Positions 1 to 11,168 of a stretch of 64,000 nt of DNA are shown here, one piece after another. Made by a program: the position numbers and the translations under genes. Source of the stretch: BOG-908 sp963795825 (GTDB lineage Bacteria; Pseudomonadota; Alphaproteobacteria; Acetobacterales; Acetobacteraceae); contig CAWCIW010000002.1 of assembly GCA_963795825.1 (NCBI GenBank), positions 1 through 64,000 on the forward strand, in the 5' to 3' direction. Within the stretch, counting starts at the first letter, position 1; every line of letters begins with the position of its first letter. The notes beneath the pieces were generated by a model, which did no database searches, was not told the origin of the DNA, and saw nothing but the letters and a program-made list of their open reading frames with translations.

Positions 1-37
1 GGTCCGCAGCCGTTTTCGATCCAAATAATTGATGCAA

Positions 38-379
38 TCAGCCCTGTTTTGTCCCCAGCGAATTGAGGGCCTCCCGGAACGGCTGCTCGCGCGGAATGCC
101 TACAAAACGCTGAGATTCCTGCCCGTCCTTGAACAGGATGAGCGTGGGGATGTTGTTGATCTTGTATTTGAGCGCGATGTCGCGATTGGCGTCGGTATCA
201 ACCTTTCCAACCTTGATCTTGCCTGCGAATTCATCTGCGACCTTGTCGATCATCGGGGCGATCATACGGCACGGCCCGCACCACTCCGCCCAGAAATCCA
301 CCAGCACTGGCGTCGAGCTCTTGAGAACTTCGGTTTCAAAATTTGTATCAGTCAGTTCCGAAACATTCTTGCTTGCCAT
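38..379 (-). CDS. trxA: Thioredoxin
   Basis: Small cytoplasmic thiol-disulfide oxidoreductase of 113 residues, the usual thioredoxin length. The WCGPC redox motif is near residue 32, followed by the cis-proline segment NNIPTLILF. The start at 379 (MASKNVSEL) is preferred over the upstream Met at 442 because a GGGAG ribosome site lies about 7 bases upstream and the fold begins right after it. The stop is close to the window edge, so downstream partners are not visible. It is expected to reduce disulfides in ribonucleotide reductase, methionine sulfoxide reductase and similar targets. The reading frame is intact, unlike many neighbours. Confidence 0.95.
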   Translation of the reverse strand: MASKNVSELTDTNFETEVLKSSTPVLVDFWAEWCGPCRMIAPMIDKVADEFAGKIKVGKVDTDANRDIALKYKINNIPTLILFKDGQESQRFVGIPREQPFREALNSLGTKQG

Positions 380-576
380 CTGCAACTCCCTGTTTGACCG
401 CAGAATTCTGATCTCTGAGCCGGATGATAGAAGTGGCCGCAAATTGAGTCAAACGTCCAAACGTCCGGAAGAGGCAAGCCATTTTCTGCGCCGCCGTACC
501 GTTGACGCTCTGCTATAAGCTGGCTGAAGCAATTCAAGATCGTTAGTCCCCGAGCGACGCCTTTAGGGTAATCGCC

Positions 577-1579
577 ATGAACGCACATGTTTCGATCGTA
601 TGGGTGATGCTGCTCGGTGCTGCCGCGATCGCGGCCCCGAATTCTGCACCTGCAAAGGAAGCAAATTCGCGCACGTTCAAATTCACGTATGCGGCTACGG
701 TTATCGGACTCAAACCCAATCAGCCGGCTCAGATATGGCTCCCGATTCCGCCAGGCAACCGGAATCAGGACGTGCAGGTCGTCGACACGCGCTTTTCCGG
801 CCCTGTCGAACGAAAAACCGAGCCCGGATCGCGTAATGAAATGTACTCCTTCCGGGCAAACGCTTCTCGCCAGGGCACAATCGATTTGAGCGTGATCTAT
901 TTGATTGTCCGCCGGGCCGCGGCCGAGGAACCGAAGGAAAATGTCCCAGACTCAGACCGCGAATTTTTCCTTCAGTCCAACCGGATGGTGCCCGTCGGAG
1001 GCAAATCGCTCACTCTCATTGAGGGCAAGACTCTTCCTGAGGACCCGCTGTTGCGCGGGCAGTTGCTCTATAACCTGGTGGACGACCATCTTGAATATCG
1101 AAAGGACAAGCCCGGATGGGGCCGCGGCGATTCCAACTGGGCGTGTGACAGTCGATTCGGCAACTGCACCGATTTCCACAGCCTGTTCATGTCGCTCGCG
1201 CGTTCGCAGCAGCTTCCCGTCAAATTTCAGATAGGCTTCTCCATCCCACCCCAACGGGGCAAAGGTGAGATCACCGGGTATCACTGCTGGGCGTGGTTCC
1301 TTCCGTCTGGACATGGATGGGTGCCAGTCGATATCTCTGAGGCCAACCGGCATCCCGACAAACGCTCCTATTTTTTTGCGCCATCTGGATGCCGATCGCG
1401 TCCTCTTCACCACCGGCCGAGATTTGGAACTGGAGCCCAAGCAGCAAGGGCCGCCGCTCAATTATTTTATCTATCCGTACGTCGAGGTGGACGGCAATCC
1501 GCTCCCGGCCGAACAGGTAAAAGGGAAGTTCAGCTATGAAGACGCCTCCTCTCCGCCCACCACGCAAGTCAGTCCGTGA
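577..1579 (+). CDS. Secreted transglutaminase-like protein, one frameshift
   Basis: Begins with a signal peptide (MNAHVSIVWVMLLGAAAIAA) and carries the transglutaminase-like triad: Cys in GNCTDFHSLF, His in GYHCWAWF and Asp in VPVDISEA. The protein is probably periplasmic or exported; this family includes cysteine peptidases and amidases, and the substrate cannot be told from sequence. The frame breaks near 1371-1378 in a run of seven T. Removing one T continues into YFLRHLDADRVLF and on to a stop at 1579. That pattern suggests a homopolymer sequencing error rather than a dead gene. The last 44 bases overlap the proposed selD start. Confidence 0.7.
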
Positions 1580-2660
1580 AAAAACAAACGCCAAGCCCCT
1601 CCAACTCACGCATCTCTCGAGCTGCGCCGGTTGCGCTGCCAAGCTGAGCCAGACTCTGCTCGCCCAGGTTCTCGCCGCGCAAGGCGCCAGCGCGTCAGGC
1701 GTCGCCGAGTCGTTCAACGGCGACCGCAACGTGCTGGTTGGCTCCGATACGTTCGACGATGCCGGCGTCTACCGGCTCTCGGCCAATATGGCGCTGGTGC
1801 AAACAGTCGATTTCTTTACGCCCATCGTTGACGATCCCTACGACTTTGGGCAGATCGCGGCGGCTAACGCCATCTCCGATGTGTATGCGATGGGCGGCCG
1901 CCCCATCACAGCGCTGAATCTCCTCGGTGTGCCCGCCGATCGCGTCCCCCCCGAAGCGATTGCCGCGATTCTCTGTGGCGGCGGCGACAAGGCCCGCGAA
2001 GCCCATTGTCCCATCATCGGAGGCCACACGATTCGCGTCCCTGAGCCCATATTTGGTTTAAGCGTCACCGGGCTGGTTCATCCCCGGCACATTCTGACCA
2101 ACGCCAAAGCCCGCCCCGGCGATCTACTCATATTGACCAAGCCGCTTGGCACTGGCATCGCCACCACCGCCATCAAGCGCGGGCTCGCCTCACGGAAGCT
2201 CGCCCTGCGGGTCACGCAGATCATGAAAGAGATCAACTTCGCCGGAGCAGAACTGGGAGAGCGCGGGCTGGTGAAGACGGCTACTGATGTGACTGGGTTC
2301 GGTCTGATGGGCCATCTGGGCAACATCGTCCGCGCCAGTGGCGTTGGAGCCCAGATCAACGCCGCCGATCTTCCGAGCATCTCTGCTGAGATCCTGGAGC
2401 TGATCGAACGCGACTGCATCCCCGGCGGCACACGGAGCAACGCAGACGCCGCCGATGAAATCGCGGACTGGTCACAGACGCCGGCGTCTCTCCGCTGGCT
2501 CCTCTGTGATGCTCAAACCAGTGGCGGCCTGCTGCTTTGCGTTGCCCCGAAAAATCTGGAGGTCGTGAAGAAGGTTTTAAGCAGGCACAGCACCTCCGCC
2601 TCGGCTGTCATCGGCCGGATCATTCGTTGCAGCAGCCCCAGGATTCTTGTGCTGCCTTGA
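1536..2660 (+). CDS. selD: Selenide, water dikinase (selenophosphate synthetase)
   Basis: Makes monoselenophosphate from selenide and ATP, the selenium donor for selenocysteine tRNA and 2-selenouridine. At 374 residues it is slightly longer than E. coli SelD (347). The N-terminal SSCAGCAAKL carries the catalytic Cys and Lys, so this is a Cys-type rather than Sec-type enzyme. The DVTGFGLMGHLG and QTSGGLL motifs of the AIRS/PurM-like fold are present. The ATG at 1536 overlaps the transglutaminase frame by 44 bases; no better in-frame start precedes the motif. selA lies 8.6 kb downstream, so the two selenium genes are linked but not in one operon. Confidence 0.93.
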   Translation: MKTPPLRPPRKSVREKTNAKPLQLTHLSSCAGCAAKLSQTLLAQVLAAQGASASGVAESFNGDRNVLVGSDTFDDAGVYRLSANMALVQTVDFFTPIVDDPYDFGQIAAANAISDVYAMGGRPITALNLLGVPADRVPPEAIAAILCGGGDKAREAHCPIIGGHTIRVPEPIFGLSVTGLVHPRHILTNAKARPGDLLILTKPLGTGIATTAIKRGLASRKLALRVTQIMKEINFAGAELGERGLVKTATDVTGFGLMGHLGNIVRASGVGAQINAADLPSISAEILELIERDCIPGGTRSNADAADEIADWSQTPASLRWLLCDAQTSGGLLLCVAPKNLEVVKKVLSRHSTSASAVIGRIIRCSSPRILVLP

Positions 2661-2751
2661 CGTCGAGGTCATTGCTTACTGGCGCGATCGATCGTTCCAT
2701 GGTAAGCTGATCCGGCTAGAGCCAATGATGATTCTTGATTGGAGATAATCC

Positions 2752-2940
2752 ATGCGCGGGATGCCGTATACGAGTGCGAGCCGAAAGACCGACGATCGCG
2801 TGCCTGCCAATTCAATCCTTGCCGAAGCGCTCGCCAAACAGGCCGCCATGCGGCCCGCGCCCAAGCCCCCAAAGGCCATGCCCGTCACTCCAAAGCTTCC
2901 CAAGGCCTCGCGGATAAAGCGAAACAAGCGATCTGGGTGA
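2752..2940 (+). CDS. Small basic hypothetical protein (doubtful)
   Basis: A 62-residue open frame rich in Lys, Arg, Pro and Ala, with a TTGGAG-like ribosome site about 8 bases before the ATG. No domain is recognised. It lies in the 340-base gap between selD and the solute-binding protein, which otherwise shows no gene or clear structure. The composition could equally come from chance reading of GC-rich DNA, so it is listed only as possible. Confidence 0.25.
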   Translation: MRGMPYTSASRKTDDRVPANSILAEALAKQAAMRPAPKPPKAMPVTPKLPKASRIKRNKRSG

Positions 2941-3002
2941 TCGCTCGCGAATCATTTGTCCGTCTGCTCGTGCATCGGGCCCGCACAATCCACGACTTCG
3001 GA

Positions 3003-4577
3003 TGCGGCTGATCAAGTCCCTCTTCCTCGCAGCGTTCTGCCTGGCGATTCTTGCGCTCCTGATCCTGGGCCCGCGCGATGGCGGCGGCGAAAAGCTCCCG
3101 GCGGCTTCACCGAAGTAACTTATTGGGAGAAGTGGACGGGCAACGAAGGCGCGCAGATGCAGATCATCGTCGATGATTTCAATCGGACCGTCGGCCGCGA
3201 GAAGAAGATCTTCGTCAACTGCCTCACGATCAGCGAGATCGAGCAACGCACGCTGGTCGCGACGGCGGCGGGCGTGCCGCCGGACGTGGCGGGGGTGACC
3301 GACGAGCAGATCGTGCCATTTGCCGCTCAGGACGCGCTGGAGCCGCTCGATGAGCTGGCTGCCGCCCACGGCATCGCCCGCGACACGTACAAGCCCGTCT
3401 GCTGGGACGGATGCGTGTACGAAGGGCATCTCTGGGCGCTGCCGAGCACTCCGGCATCCGTGGCCTTGCACTACAACAAGCGAGTGCTGCACGAGAATGC
3501 CCGGGCGCTGCGGGATGCGGGATTTGATCCCGATCACATTCCGACGACACTCGCTGAGTTCGACCGCTTTGCCCGGGTCCTGGATCGAAAAGACGCTGCG
3601 GGAAAGATCATCCGCAGCGGCTACCTGCCCGATGGAGCCGGGCTGGTTCATCAATTTCACGCCCTATTGGTTTGGCGGCAACCTGTTCGACGAACGCTCG
3701 GGCCGGTTCACGCTGACCGATCCCCGCGTCGTGCGGACGTTCGAATGGATTCGCGACTACTCGCTGCGACTCGGGCGCGGGGTCGATCGACGAATTCAAG
3801 AGCGGCATGAGCGGCGTCAACTCGCCGCAAAATCCGTTTCTCACCGGAGCCGTCGTCACCGAGCAGCAGGGGAGCTGGACGGCCAATTTCATCGAAGATC
3901 TCGCGCCCGCGATGAACCGTTGGGGGCGGTTCCAGAGGAGGAGCCGGCGATGATCGCCGCGGGCGTCACCGATCGGGACGAGCGATGGCATCGTTTCCAG
4001 CAGGAAATCGCCGAAGAACTGCGCCCGCTGACGCCGCAGCAGAAGCAGGAGGCGCTGGAGCGGAAGATCGAGGCCGAATCGGCTCTGGGCATCGAAGCGC
4101 GCCGGGCAAATTACGAGTGGGGGGCGGCGGCGTTCCCCTCCGACCTGCCCGGGCTGGAGAACGCCACCTATACCGGATTTGACGCCCTGACCATTCCACG
4201 CGGAGCGAGACACAAGGCCGAGGCATTTGAATTCATCGCTTACGTGAATCGACAGGACGTCACGGAAAAGCTCAACATGATGCAGTGCAAGATCTCGCCG
4301 CTGAAGCAGGTGAGCGAACATTTTCGAAACCATCATCCCAATCCCGTATATTGGCGTTTTCGAAGAACTGGCCGCCAGCCCCAATTCTCACGGCGTTCCG
4401 CATTGCCCGATCTGGCCGGAAGTGGTGGATGAAATGAACGACACAACCCAGAAGATTTATCTGCTCCAGGAAGAGCCGGCCACGGCGCTGGCCGAAGCCC
4501 AGCGCCGGCTCCAGGCGCGGCTCGACCAGTTCAACGCGCGTCGAGCAAAGCGTCGCGAGTCAGCCGGGAACTTCTAA
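3003..4577 (+). pseudogene. ABC transporter carbohydrate-binding protein, several frameshifts
   Basis: Extracellular solute-binding protein of family 1, read across frames. It starts with an N-terminal hydrophobic leader (MRLIKSLFLAAFCLAILALL), then EVTYWEKWTGNEGAQMQ, PDVAGVTDEQIVPFA and GYLPDGAG, then WFINFTPYWFGGNLFDE, then GARHKAEAFEFIAYVNRQ, and a C-terminal segment ending at TAA 4577. Breaks fall near 3100, 3640, 3780, 3930 and 4350. It would bind a sugar or oligosaccharide outside the membrane and deliver it to the two permeases that follow, the first starting 2 bases after this stop. So many single-base shifts in a recognisable protein point to poor sequence, but real decay cannot be excluded. 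Confidence 0.7.
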
Positions 4578-4579
4578 CA

Positions 4580-5609
4580 ATGTGGGTATTCAGGCTGCAA
4601 ACTCTCGTCCCGACCCGAAGCCATGCGCCCGCAGCGCTGTCAGGCAAATCCTGCAATCCGGCAGCCGCATACAGGAGCCGCCGAGAGTTGCGACAGCTCG
4701 CTACAGGCCTGGCGTTCCTGTCTCCCTGGCTCTTCGGCTTTCTATCGCTCACGCTCATTCCCGTCGTGATGTCCGCCTACTTCAGCCTGACCGATTACTC
4801 ACTGCTCCAGCGGCCGGCATTCGTCGGGCTGGACAACTACCGCGAACTGATGACCGCTCCGCGCACTGGAATGAGCGGCCATGGCGACCCGCACTTCTGG
4901 ACCGTGGTCCGCAACACCTGCTATTACGCCGCCGTCGCGCTGCCCGCCGGGATCCTGCTCTCGCTCGGACTGGCGCTGCTGCTCAACCTGAAAGTCGCCC
5001 GGGCAGGCCATCTACCGGACGATCATTTTTCTTCCCTCACTGGTTCCGGAAGTCGCGTCGGCGTTCATCTGGCTCTGGATGTTCAACTCCAAGCTGGGCC
5101 TGGTGAACGTCGCGCTGACTCACCGCTGGCCGCTCATTGGCTCGCTGCTGAAGTCGGGCCCGGGCTGGCTCACCGATCCGCAACTGGGCAATGCCCGCGA
5201 TGATCCTGATGAGCCTGTGGGGCGTCGGCAACACCGTCGTCATTTTCCTGGCCGGCTTGCAGGATGTGCCGCGCGGCACTTTACGAGGCGGCGGAGATCG
5301 ACGGCGCGCGGGCGATGGACGCGGCTCCGCCACATCACGCTGCCGATGCTCTCGCCGGTCATTTTCTTCAACCTGATCATGGCGATCATCGGCACGCTCC
5401 AGTTCTTCTCGATCCCGCAGCTCATGACCCAGGGCAATCCCGCCGAATCCACCCGCTTTTACACCATGTATCTGCACGACAACGCGTTCGTCTTCCTGAA
5501 AATGGGATACGCCAGCGCGATGGCGTGGATTCAGATGATGATGATCTTGCTGCTGACGGCCATCGCGTTCTGGTCGAGCAGGAAATGGGTGCATTACCAG
5601 GGTGAGTAA
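4580..5609 (+). pseudogene. ABC sugar permease, MalF/UgpA type, frameshifted
   Basis: Inner-membrane permease of a carbohydrate importer. The first frame shows a hydrophobic helix (FLSPWLFGFLSLTLIPVVMSAY), the family segment SLTDYSLLQRPAFVGLDNY and a further helix pair. The next frames give IFLPSLVPEV-like, then MILMSLWGVGNTVVIFLAG, the cytoplasmic EAA loop (YEAAEIDGA), and the last helices with FFNLIMAIIGTLQFF. Breaks lie near 5015, 5190, 5270 and 5320. The gene starts 2 bases after the binding-protein stop and ends 3 bases before the second permease, so it is an operon. No ATPase subunit is in view; a shared MsmK-type ATPase encoded elsewhere is common for this family. Confidence 0.7.
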
Positions 5610-5612
5610 GAC

Positions 5613-6488
5613 ATGCCGGCTTCCATCATTCGACCGCATTGGCCGCCGCCGAGCTCCCATCTCGATGGCGGCGCTGCTCTGCGTCATGCGCGGCCTTCCT
5701 GATCCCGTTTCTCTGGATGATTTCCACCAGCTTGAAGACGATCGACAAGGTCATGTCGGATCGGCCGACGCTGATTCCCCATCCGTTCGCCTGGGAAAAC
5801 TACTGCGCGCGTGCTTCACCCACCCGAGCATGCATTTCCTGCTCTTCGCGCGCAACACCCTGATCGTGGCGTCGCTGTCGGTGATCGGCAACGTGCTGGC
5901 CAGCTCGCTGGCCGCGTATGCGTTTGCCAGGATCCGCTTCAAGGGCGCGGAGTGCTCTTTGCGATCATGCTCTCGACGATGATGATCCCGTTCCCGGTTG
6001 TCATGGTCCCGCTCTTCACGATCTTTCGCTGGCTCGGCGACCATCACCTCGGCCAGTGGCTCGGAACCTATAAGCCGCTCTGGGTGCCTACTGGTTCGGG
6101 ACCGGCATTCAGCATTTTCCTGCTGCGGCAGTTTTTCCTGACCGTGCCCGAAGAGCTTTCCGAAGCCGCGCGGATCGACGGGTGCAGCGAATTTGGCATC
6201 TTCTGGCGGATCATCCTTCCCCTGGCCCAGCCGGCCCTGGCGGTCGTGGCGCTCTTCACCTTCATGGCCGTCTGGACTGATTTTCTCGGCCCGCTCGTTT
6301 ATCTCCAGGATGAGGACCAGTACACGCTGACCCTGGGCCTGCAGACCTTTCAATCCGCGCACGGCGGGACCGACATCCATTACCTCATGGCCGCCTCGGT
6401 GATGGTCATCGCCCCCGTCGTTGTGCTCTTTTTTCTGACGCAGAAGACGTTCATCCCGGCATCGCGACGACCGGGCATGAAGGGATAG
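5613..6488 (+). pseudogene. ABC sugar permease, MalG/UgpE type, frameshifted
   Basis: Second permease of the same importer. Recognisable pieces in order: AFLIPFLWMISTSLKTIDKV, NTLIVASLSVIGNVLASS, MIPFPVVMVPLFTIF, the EAA loop LSEAARIDGCSEFGIFW, and a final helix ending VVLFFLTQKTFI. Breaks lie near 5640-5700, 5800 and 5950. The proposed ATG at 5613 lies 3 bases after the upstream stop. The residues after QKTFI differ from the usual short family tail, which may mark another indel near the end. Confidence 0.7.
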
Positions 6489-6521
6489 CCGCGCGCATGC
6501 CGCCGAAAGGATTCGGGATCG

Positions 6522-8530
6522 ATGAGCGAGCTTCGAGTGGAAACTCTGGAGATGCCCGCCGCCCGGCTCGGTCCGGCCAATCCGCTCGCCGCGCCTGCAC
6601 GCGTATCACACCGTCAGCATCCCTGAAACGCCCGGAGAGCAGACGCCGGAGGCAAGCACTATCCCGATCGCGGCAATGAAGCCAGCATTCTCCCCTACCG
6701 GCCTTCAGGACGAATACGACCGGCAGAAAGCTGCCGCGCAGCTTCAAGGTGGCGGTCCTCGAGAACGAAATCCTTCGCGCCACTTTCCTGCTCGAACTGG
6801 GCGGCCGGCTCTGGTCGCTTTATCACAAGCCGGCCCGACGGGAACTGCTGCACGTGAACCCGGTGTTTCAGCCGGCCAACCTGGCCGTACGCGATGCGTG
6901 GTTCAGCGGCGGGGTCGAATGGAACTCTCGATCATCGGCCATTGCCCGTTCACTTGCTCTTCGCTCTTCGCCGCACGAGTTGTTGGCAGTGACGGGTCGC
7001 CGATCCTCCGGCTGTATGAATTCGAGCGCATCCGCGCCGTGCCGTTTCAGATCGATTTCTTCCTGCCGGACGGCTCGCCGTTTCTCTTTGTTCGCCCGCG
7101 GATCACCAACCCTCACGCTCGAATCCTCCCGATGTACTGGTGGTCCAATATCGCGGTAGAGGAAAGTGAAGGCATGCGTGTTCTTGCGCCGGCATCCCGG
7201 CGTATTACCACGCCTACGACCGTTCGCTTCGATCGCAGGATCTGCCGTATCGCAACAGCCAGGACGTGACTTACGCGGCCCGCCTCGCCGCCGCCGGCGA
7301 TTTGTACTTTCGAATCGCCACCGGCCAGCGCCCCTGGATCGCTGCCCTGGATGCTGATGGCCGCGGGCTGGTTCACTGCTCGACCAATCGGTTGATTGGT
7401 CGCAAGTTTTTCAACTGGGGCGTTGCGCCCGGCGGACGGCGATGGCAGCAGCACCTTGCCGTCCCATCAAGTCGATACCTCGAAATACAAGGGGGCCTCG
7501 CTCCCCACCAAACCGAATACATCCCCATGCCGGCGGGCGCAAAATGGGAATGGCTCGAGGCGTATGGTCCGCTTGAGGCCGATCCGAAAACGGTTCACTC
7601 TTCAGATTGGCCGTCGGCGATCGCCGGCGTTGAGAAGCGTCTGGATGTGGCGCTTCCGCACGCAGTGCTGGACGAAAAATTTCGGCGGTTTACCGTCGAT
7701 CTCGATCGTCCGCCGCTTGAGATCTTGCACCTCGGCTCCGGCTGGGGGGCGCTCGAAAATCGCCGGCGCGGCAAGTCGGGCCTTGCGCCTTTTGGAACAC
7801 CGGGCGCTCCCTTCCCAGACGAATCGCTCGGTTCTGAGCAGCAGCCCTGGCTGAAACTACTCGATGATGGCAAATTTCCGCCAGGAGATCCCACCCAGGC
7901 TCCCGGCGCGTATATGGTTCAGCCGGAGTGGAGACACCAGCTCGAAGAGGCAATCGCCGCTGACCGCGGCGTCCATTGGCTGTCGCTGCTTCACCTGGGC
8001 ATCATGCGCTATCACGCCCGCGATGCGGAGGGCGCGCGGCAGGCGTGGGAGCGATCGATCCGCGCGGAGCCCTCGGCCTGGGCGCTTCGAAACCTGGCCG
8101 TCCTGGCAGATGACCAGGCGGATCTCAACCAGGCTGCGCACCTTTGGCTCACCGCCGCCCGGATAATTCCCGATCTTCCGCCACTTGCGATCGAAGCGTG
8201 TGAAGCAATGCTCAAGGCCGGCCAATTCGCTGATTTGCTGCGATTTGTGCAATCGACGTCACCCGTCATTCAAACGAATGGCCGCGTCCGGCTACTCACC
8301 ACGATCGCCGCGCTACGCAACGGAGATCTCTCCGCGCCACAGCAGTTCTTCTCCGCTCCACTGGATATCCCCAACATTCCGCGAAGGGGAGCTGAGCCTC
8401 TCCGATCTCTGGTTTGAATGGCGAACAATGCAGCTTTCGCTTCAGCACGCCCTCCCCATTGACCAAAGCCTCCGCGACCGAGCAAGGCGGGAATTTCCTC
8501 TTCCGGAAGCTTTCGATTTTCGAATGACGG
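6522..8530 (+). pseudogene. DUF5107 protein with TPR-like C-terminus, frameshifted
   Basis: Matches the DUF5107 family, large cytoplasmic proteins often encoded beside sugar ABC transporters. Pieces in order: MSELRVETLEMPAARLGP, the conserved block NPVFQPANLAVRDAWFSGGV, then GHCPFTCSSLFAARV, FERIRAVPFQIDFFLPDG, MYWWSNIAVEE, and a long intact frame from about 7266 containing LIGRKFFNWGVAPGG and a helical repeat tail (LSLLHLGIMRYHARDAEGA). Breaks occur near 6590, 6740, 6920, 7195, 7260 and 8375. The 3' end is uncertain; similarity ends near FDFRM at 8526. Position directly after the permeases suggests a role in processing the imported carbohydrate. Confidence 0.65.
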
Positions 8531-8565
8531 CGGAAGAATCGAATCGCGTTTTCCCGGCGACCGCA

Positions 8566-9570
8566 TCATTTTCGATCCAGCGAAACATTTCGCCGCTCCG
8601 GCCGAATCCCGCACCGGCTACAGCGATCGCCAAGCTGCTTGGTTCGAGCGGAAACAACTTCCGCCGCCAGCACCAGCGTGGAGCGCGCACGGCCCACCGT
8701 CCCGATGAATTGCTTGTCGGCAAGCATCGTGTCTAATCCCGCCGGATCAACCGGACACTCCGCGTCTCGCCAAGCGAGACCGCGAACGTCTTCAATACGT
8801 CCCTCACGATTCACAACCCGATCCATACTTCCGAACGAGTCGAGGCAGGGGACTGACATCGCTATTTCCGCGGCGTGATACGCCGTCGTCCGGTCGTGCC
8901 CAACGCCGATGGAAAGGATCGAGCCGCCCGCGCTGATCAAACGACCAATCGGGCTTTGACTCGACCAGACGCCCTGCGAAAGGTGATCGCGCAAATATTC
9001 TTCCGCCCGCGGACCGATAGCCGCCACCGAATGAGTCGGATGCAGGCTGCGCTGCGCGTCCGCCCGACGCCAGACCGCCTCGGCAATCGCGCCGTTGCTG
9101 GTCGGAGTGACGAGGGGATTGAACGTGCGAGCCTGAAAATGGTTGAAGCTTGGCGCAAGCAGTGTGCCGTCCGGCCCGATCGAGGAGAGGATCGCACGGA
9201 CCACCGCCGCGGCTCCGCCGCGAACAGGGCCGATGGATCTCATCGAGCTGTGAACGAAAAGATCCATACCCGGCCGAACGCCCAGCGATCGGAGATCGGC
9301 GGCGATCGCCGCTTCCGTGATCAGAGCGGCCGGCTCAACCAGATCGACGTAACCAAGTTCAGCCAGCGCCTGAAAATGTTCGATCAGACGTGCGTTTTCG
9401 ATTTTCTCGTCACTATCAAGCGCCGCCAGCGCCGCAATCTCCGCCAGCGAACGTTCCCCATCCGCCCAGAAAAGAACCCATTTGGGAAAGGAGCCGCCCA
9501 GCCGCTCGCGAAGCAGCGGCCACACGTTTTCGGGAGTTGGCGCGAGTGCCATTCTCCGGACAGGAACCAT
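8566..9570 (-). CDS. AAC(3)-family N-acetyltransferase with extra N-terminal domain
   Basis: A 334-residue protein. From about residue 85 it matches the aminoglycoside 3-N-acetyltransferase fold, with DLFVHSSMRSIGPVRGGA, GTLLAPSFNH and the nucleotide-binding SHPTHSVAAIG-like segment (here LHPTHSVAAIG). The first 80 residues (WPLLRERLGGSFPKWVLFWADG) look like a small winged-helix or PqqD-like domain not found in classical resistance enzymes. It would transfer acetyl from acetyl-CoA to an amino group; the real substrate need not be a drug. It converges on the DUF5107 gene and precedes the M28-like peptidase on the same strand. The frame appears intact to the stop at 8566. Confidence 0.75.
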   Translation of the reverse strand: MVPVRRMALAPTPENVWPLLRERLGGSFPKWVLFWADGERSLAEIAALAALDSDEKIENARLIEHFQALAELGYVDLVEPAALITEAAIAADLRSLGVRPGMDLFVHSSMRSIGPVRGGAAAVVRAILSSIGPDGTLLAPSFNHFQARTFNPLVTPTSNGAIAEAVWRRADAQRSLHPTHSVAAIGPRAEEYLRDHLSQGVWSSQSPIGRLISAGGSILSIGVGHDRTTAYHAAEIAMSVPCLDSFGSMDRVVNREGRIEDVRGLAWRDAECPVDPAGLDTMLADKQFIGTVGRARSTLVLAAEVVSARTKQLGDRCSRCGIRPERRNVSLDRK

Positions 9571-9750
9571 CGCAGCGATCCCGGTCAGGTATCTCAGATG
9601 GCGTAACCCGATCCACTTTCGCGGCTACGTCGGCGATCATTCCATCGAGACGCGCGCGTCAATTGCCCATGCTCACCCGTCCACACAAAACGCCGGAGTC
9701 GATCTACCGATTGCTGGTGCTGTGCCCGAATCGATCGACCCCTGACCGGC

Positions 9751-11168
9751 TCACGCGTATCGATTCGCGACAGCGTCTTCACTTGTTTGAGCTCGCGCAA
9801 TTTCGATGGCCTCGTCGGTGGCGGCATTCGCCAGGAAATAAAGGGTCGCCGCCATTCCCGCAGTGCAGAGCTGCTAGTCCGTGGGGATCGATCAGATCCA
9901 CGGTATCGCGGAGCTGTGATATCCCGTCACGGGATGATTGGTGATCCATGGGCAGGGGAATCCGTACTGCGCATCTCCCAGCAGCGTGTCTTCTGTCGAG
10001 ACAAAGGGCATGCGTTTCAAACTGATAAACCGGTCGAAACTCCAGCGTTCGCTCCAGTATTTCTCCGCCAAGGTCATCAACGAATGCCGCGGAAGCCGGC
10101 GCGCTCCGATGCCAGCGCAGCTCTCCCCGGCACAGCCGCGGCAAAGCGCCAAGCGTATCGATGCAGACGCCTGCCAGCGGAGGCTGAAGCCGTTTCACAT
10201 GCTCGAGGAAATGGAAAAAGCCGTAACATTCGTAGCCGTGCAACAGGCGGATCGTGCGGCGGGGCGGGGGGAGACGGCCCTCTGCGATCAAACCGTTCAA
10301 CGCCCCGGCAATCTCCACGCAGGCCGCCACGCCCGACGCATTGTCGAGCGCCCCCGGCTCCGAAGAGTGAGCCACCGCCCAGATTTCAGCATCCGGGTCA
10401 TCCTGTCCGCGAATCACTCCGCTCACGACGTCATGAGAACCTTGATACTGATCGACGGATACTTGCGTCCGAACGATAACTCGACCCACATTCTGAATCA
10501 GCTCGCGAAGCTCCGCACCGCAAACCGCGGAAATCGACAACCCGATCAACGGGGCCGCCGCGCTCCCAGATCGATGCCGCCCCAGCCGAACTTCGTCCAG
10601 CTGACCGCACCGGCCAGTCCGCGACCGCACGGTCGCACACGACTCCAAGCGCTCCCGCGTGGCAGCATTGCGACCGAATTGTCAGAGGATCCAGCCGCGT
10701 CAAAACAAATTTTCCCGCCAGGCTCCCAGCACCGGCTCGCGAAAATTTCTCGAGGCTATCGATCGCAATCAGCTCCCCCGAAACGCCCTCGGCTGGCGTA
10801 GACGCGCTCCATTGCGTGACATGCCAGGGGCATTCCCGGTAATCCAGCAGGCGGCGAGCGACCGGCTCGATCAGGTCGAGCGTAGCCGATCGAATGTCCT
10901 CGGCTTGCGGAATGATCCATTTCCCGTTCCCCGGCGTGCCGCCGGTCGGAATCGTGTAAAGCTCCGCGTCGGCGCCGAGGTCCCGGTACATCTTGAGAAG
11001 CACTTGACTCGTCTGGTGAAATTGATCGAAGGAGTTCCAGCGATCGTGAGCCGAAACGGATTCCACGGTCTTGAGCAGTCGTCCCGGATCAACAGTCGAG
11101 ACAATCGAGGGCAGGTGCGACGTGCAAAAGCGATCGATGCATCGCAATGAACTGGTCGAACCGGACAT
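9751..11168 (-). pseudogene. M28-type aminopeptidase with DUF4910-like part, frameshifted
   Basis: Read across frames: an N-terminal FDQFHQTSQVLLKMYRDLGA segment, then GKFVLTRLDPLTIRSQ, a middle frame with the zinc-site motif AHSSEPGALDNASG and the segment LLHGYECYGFFHFLEH, and a C-terminus GMAATLYFLANAATDEAIEI ending at 9751. Breaks lie near 10,630, 10,135 and 9,860. The motif order fits a metal-dependent aminopeptidase related to DUF4910/M28 proteins; the substrate is unknown. Same strand as the AAC(3)-like gene, so the two may be cotranscribed. The start at 11,168 is the best visible ATG but is not certain. Confidence 0.6.
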
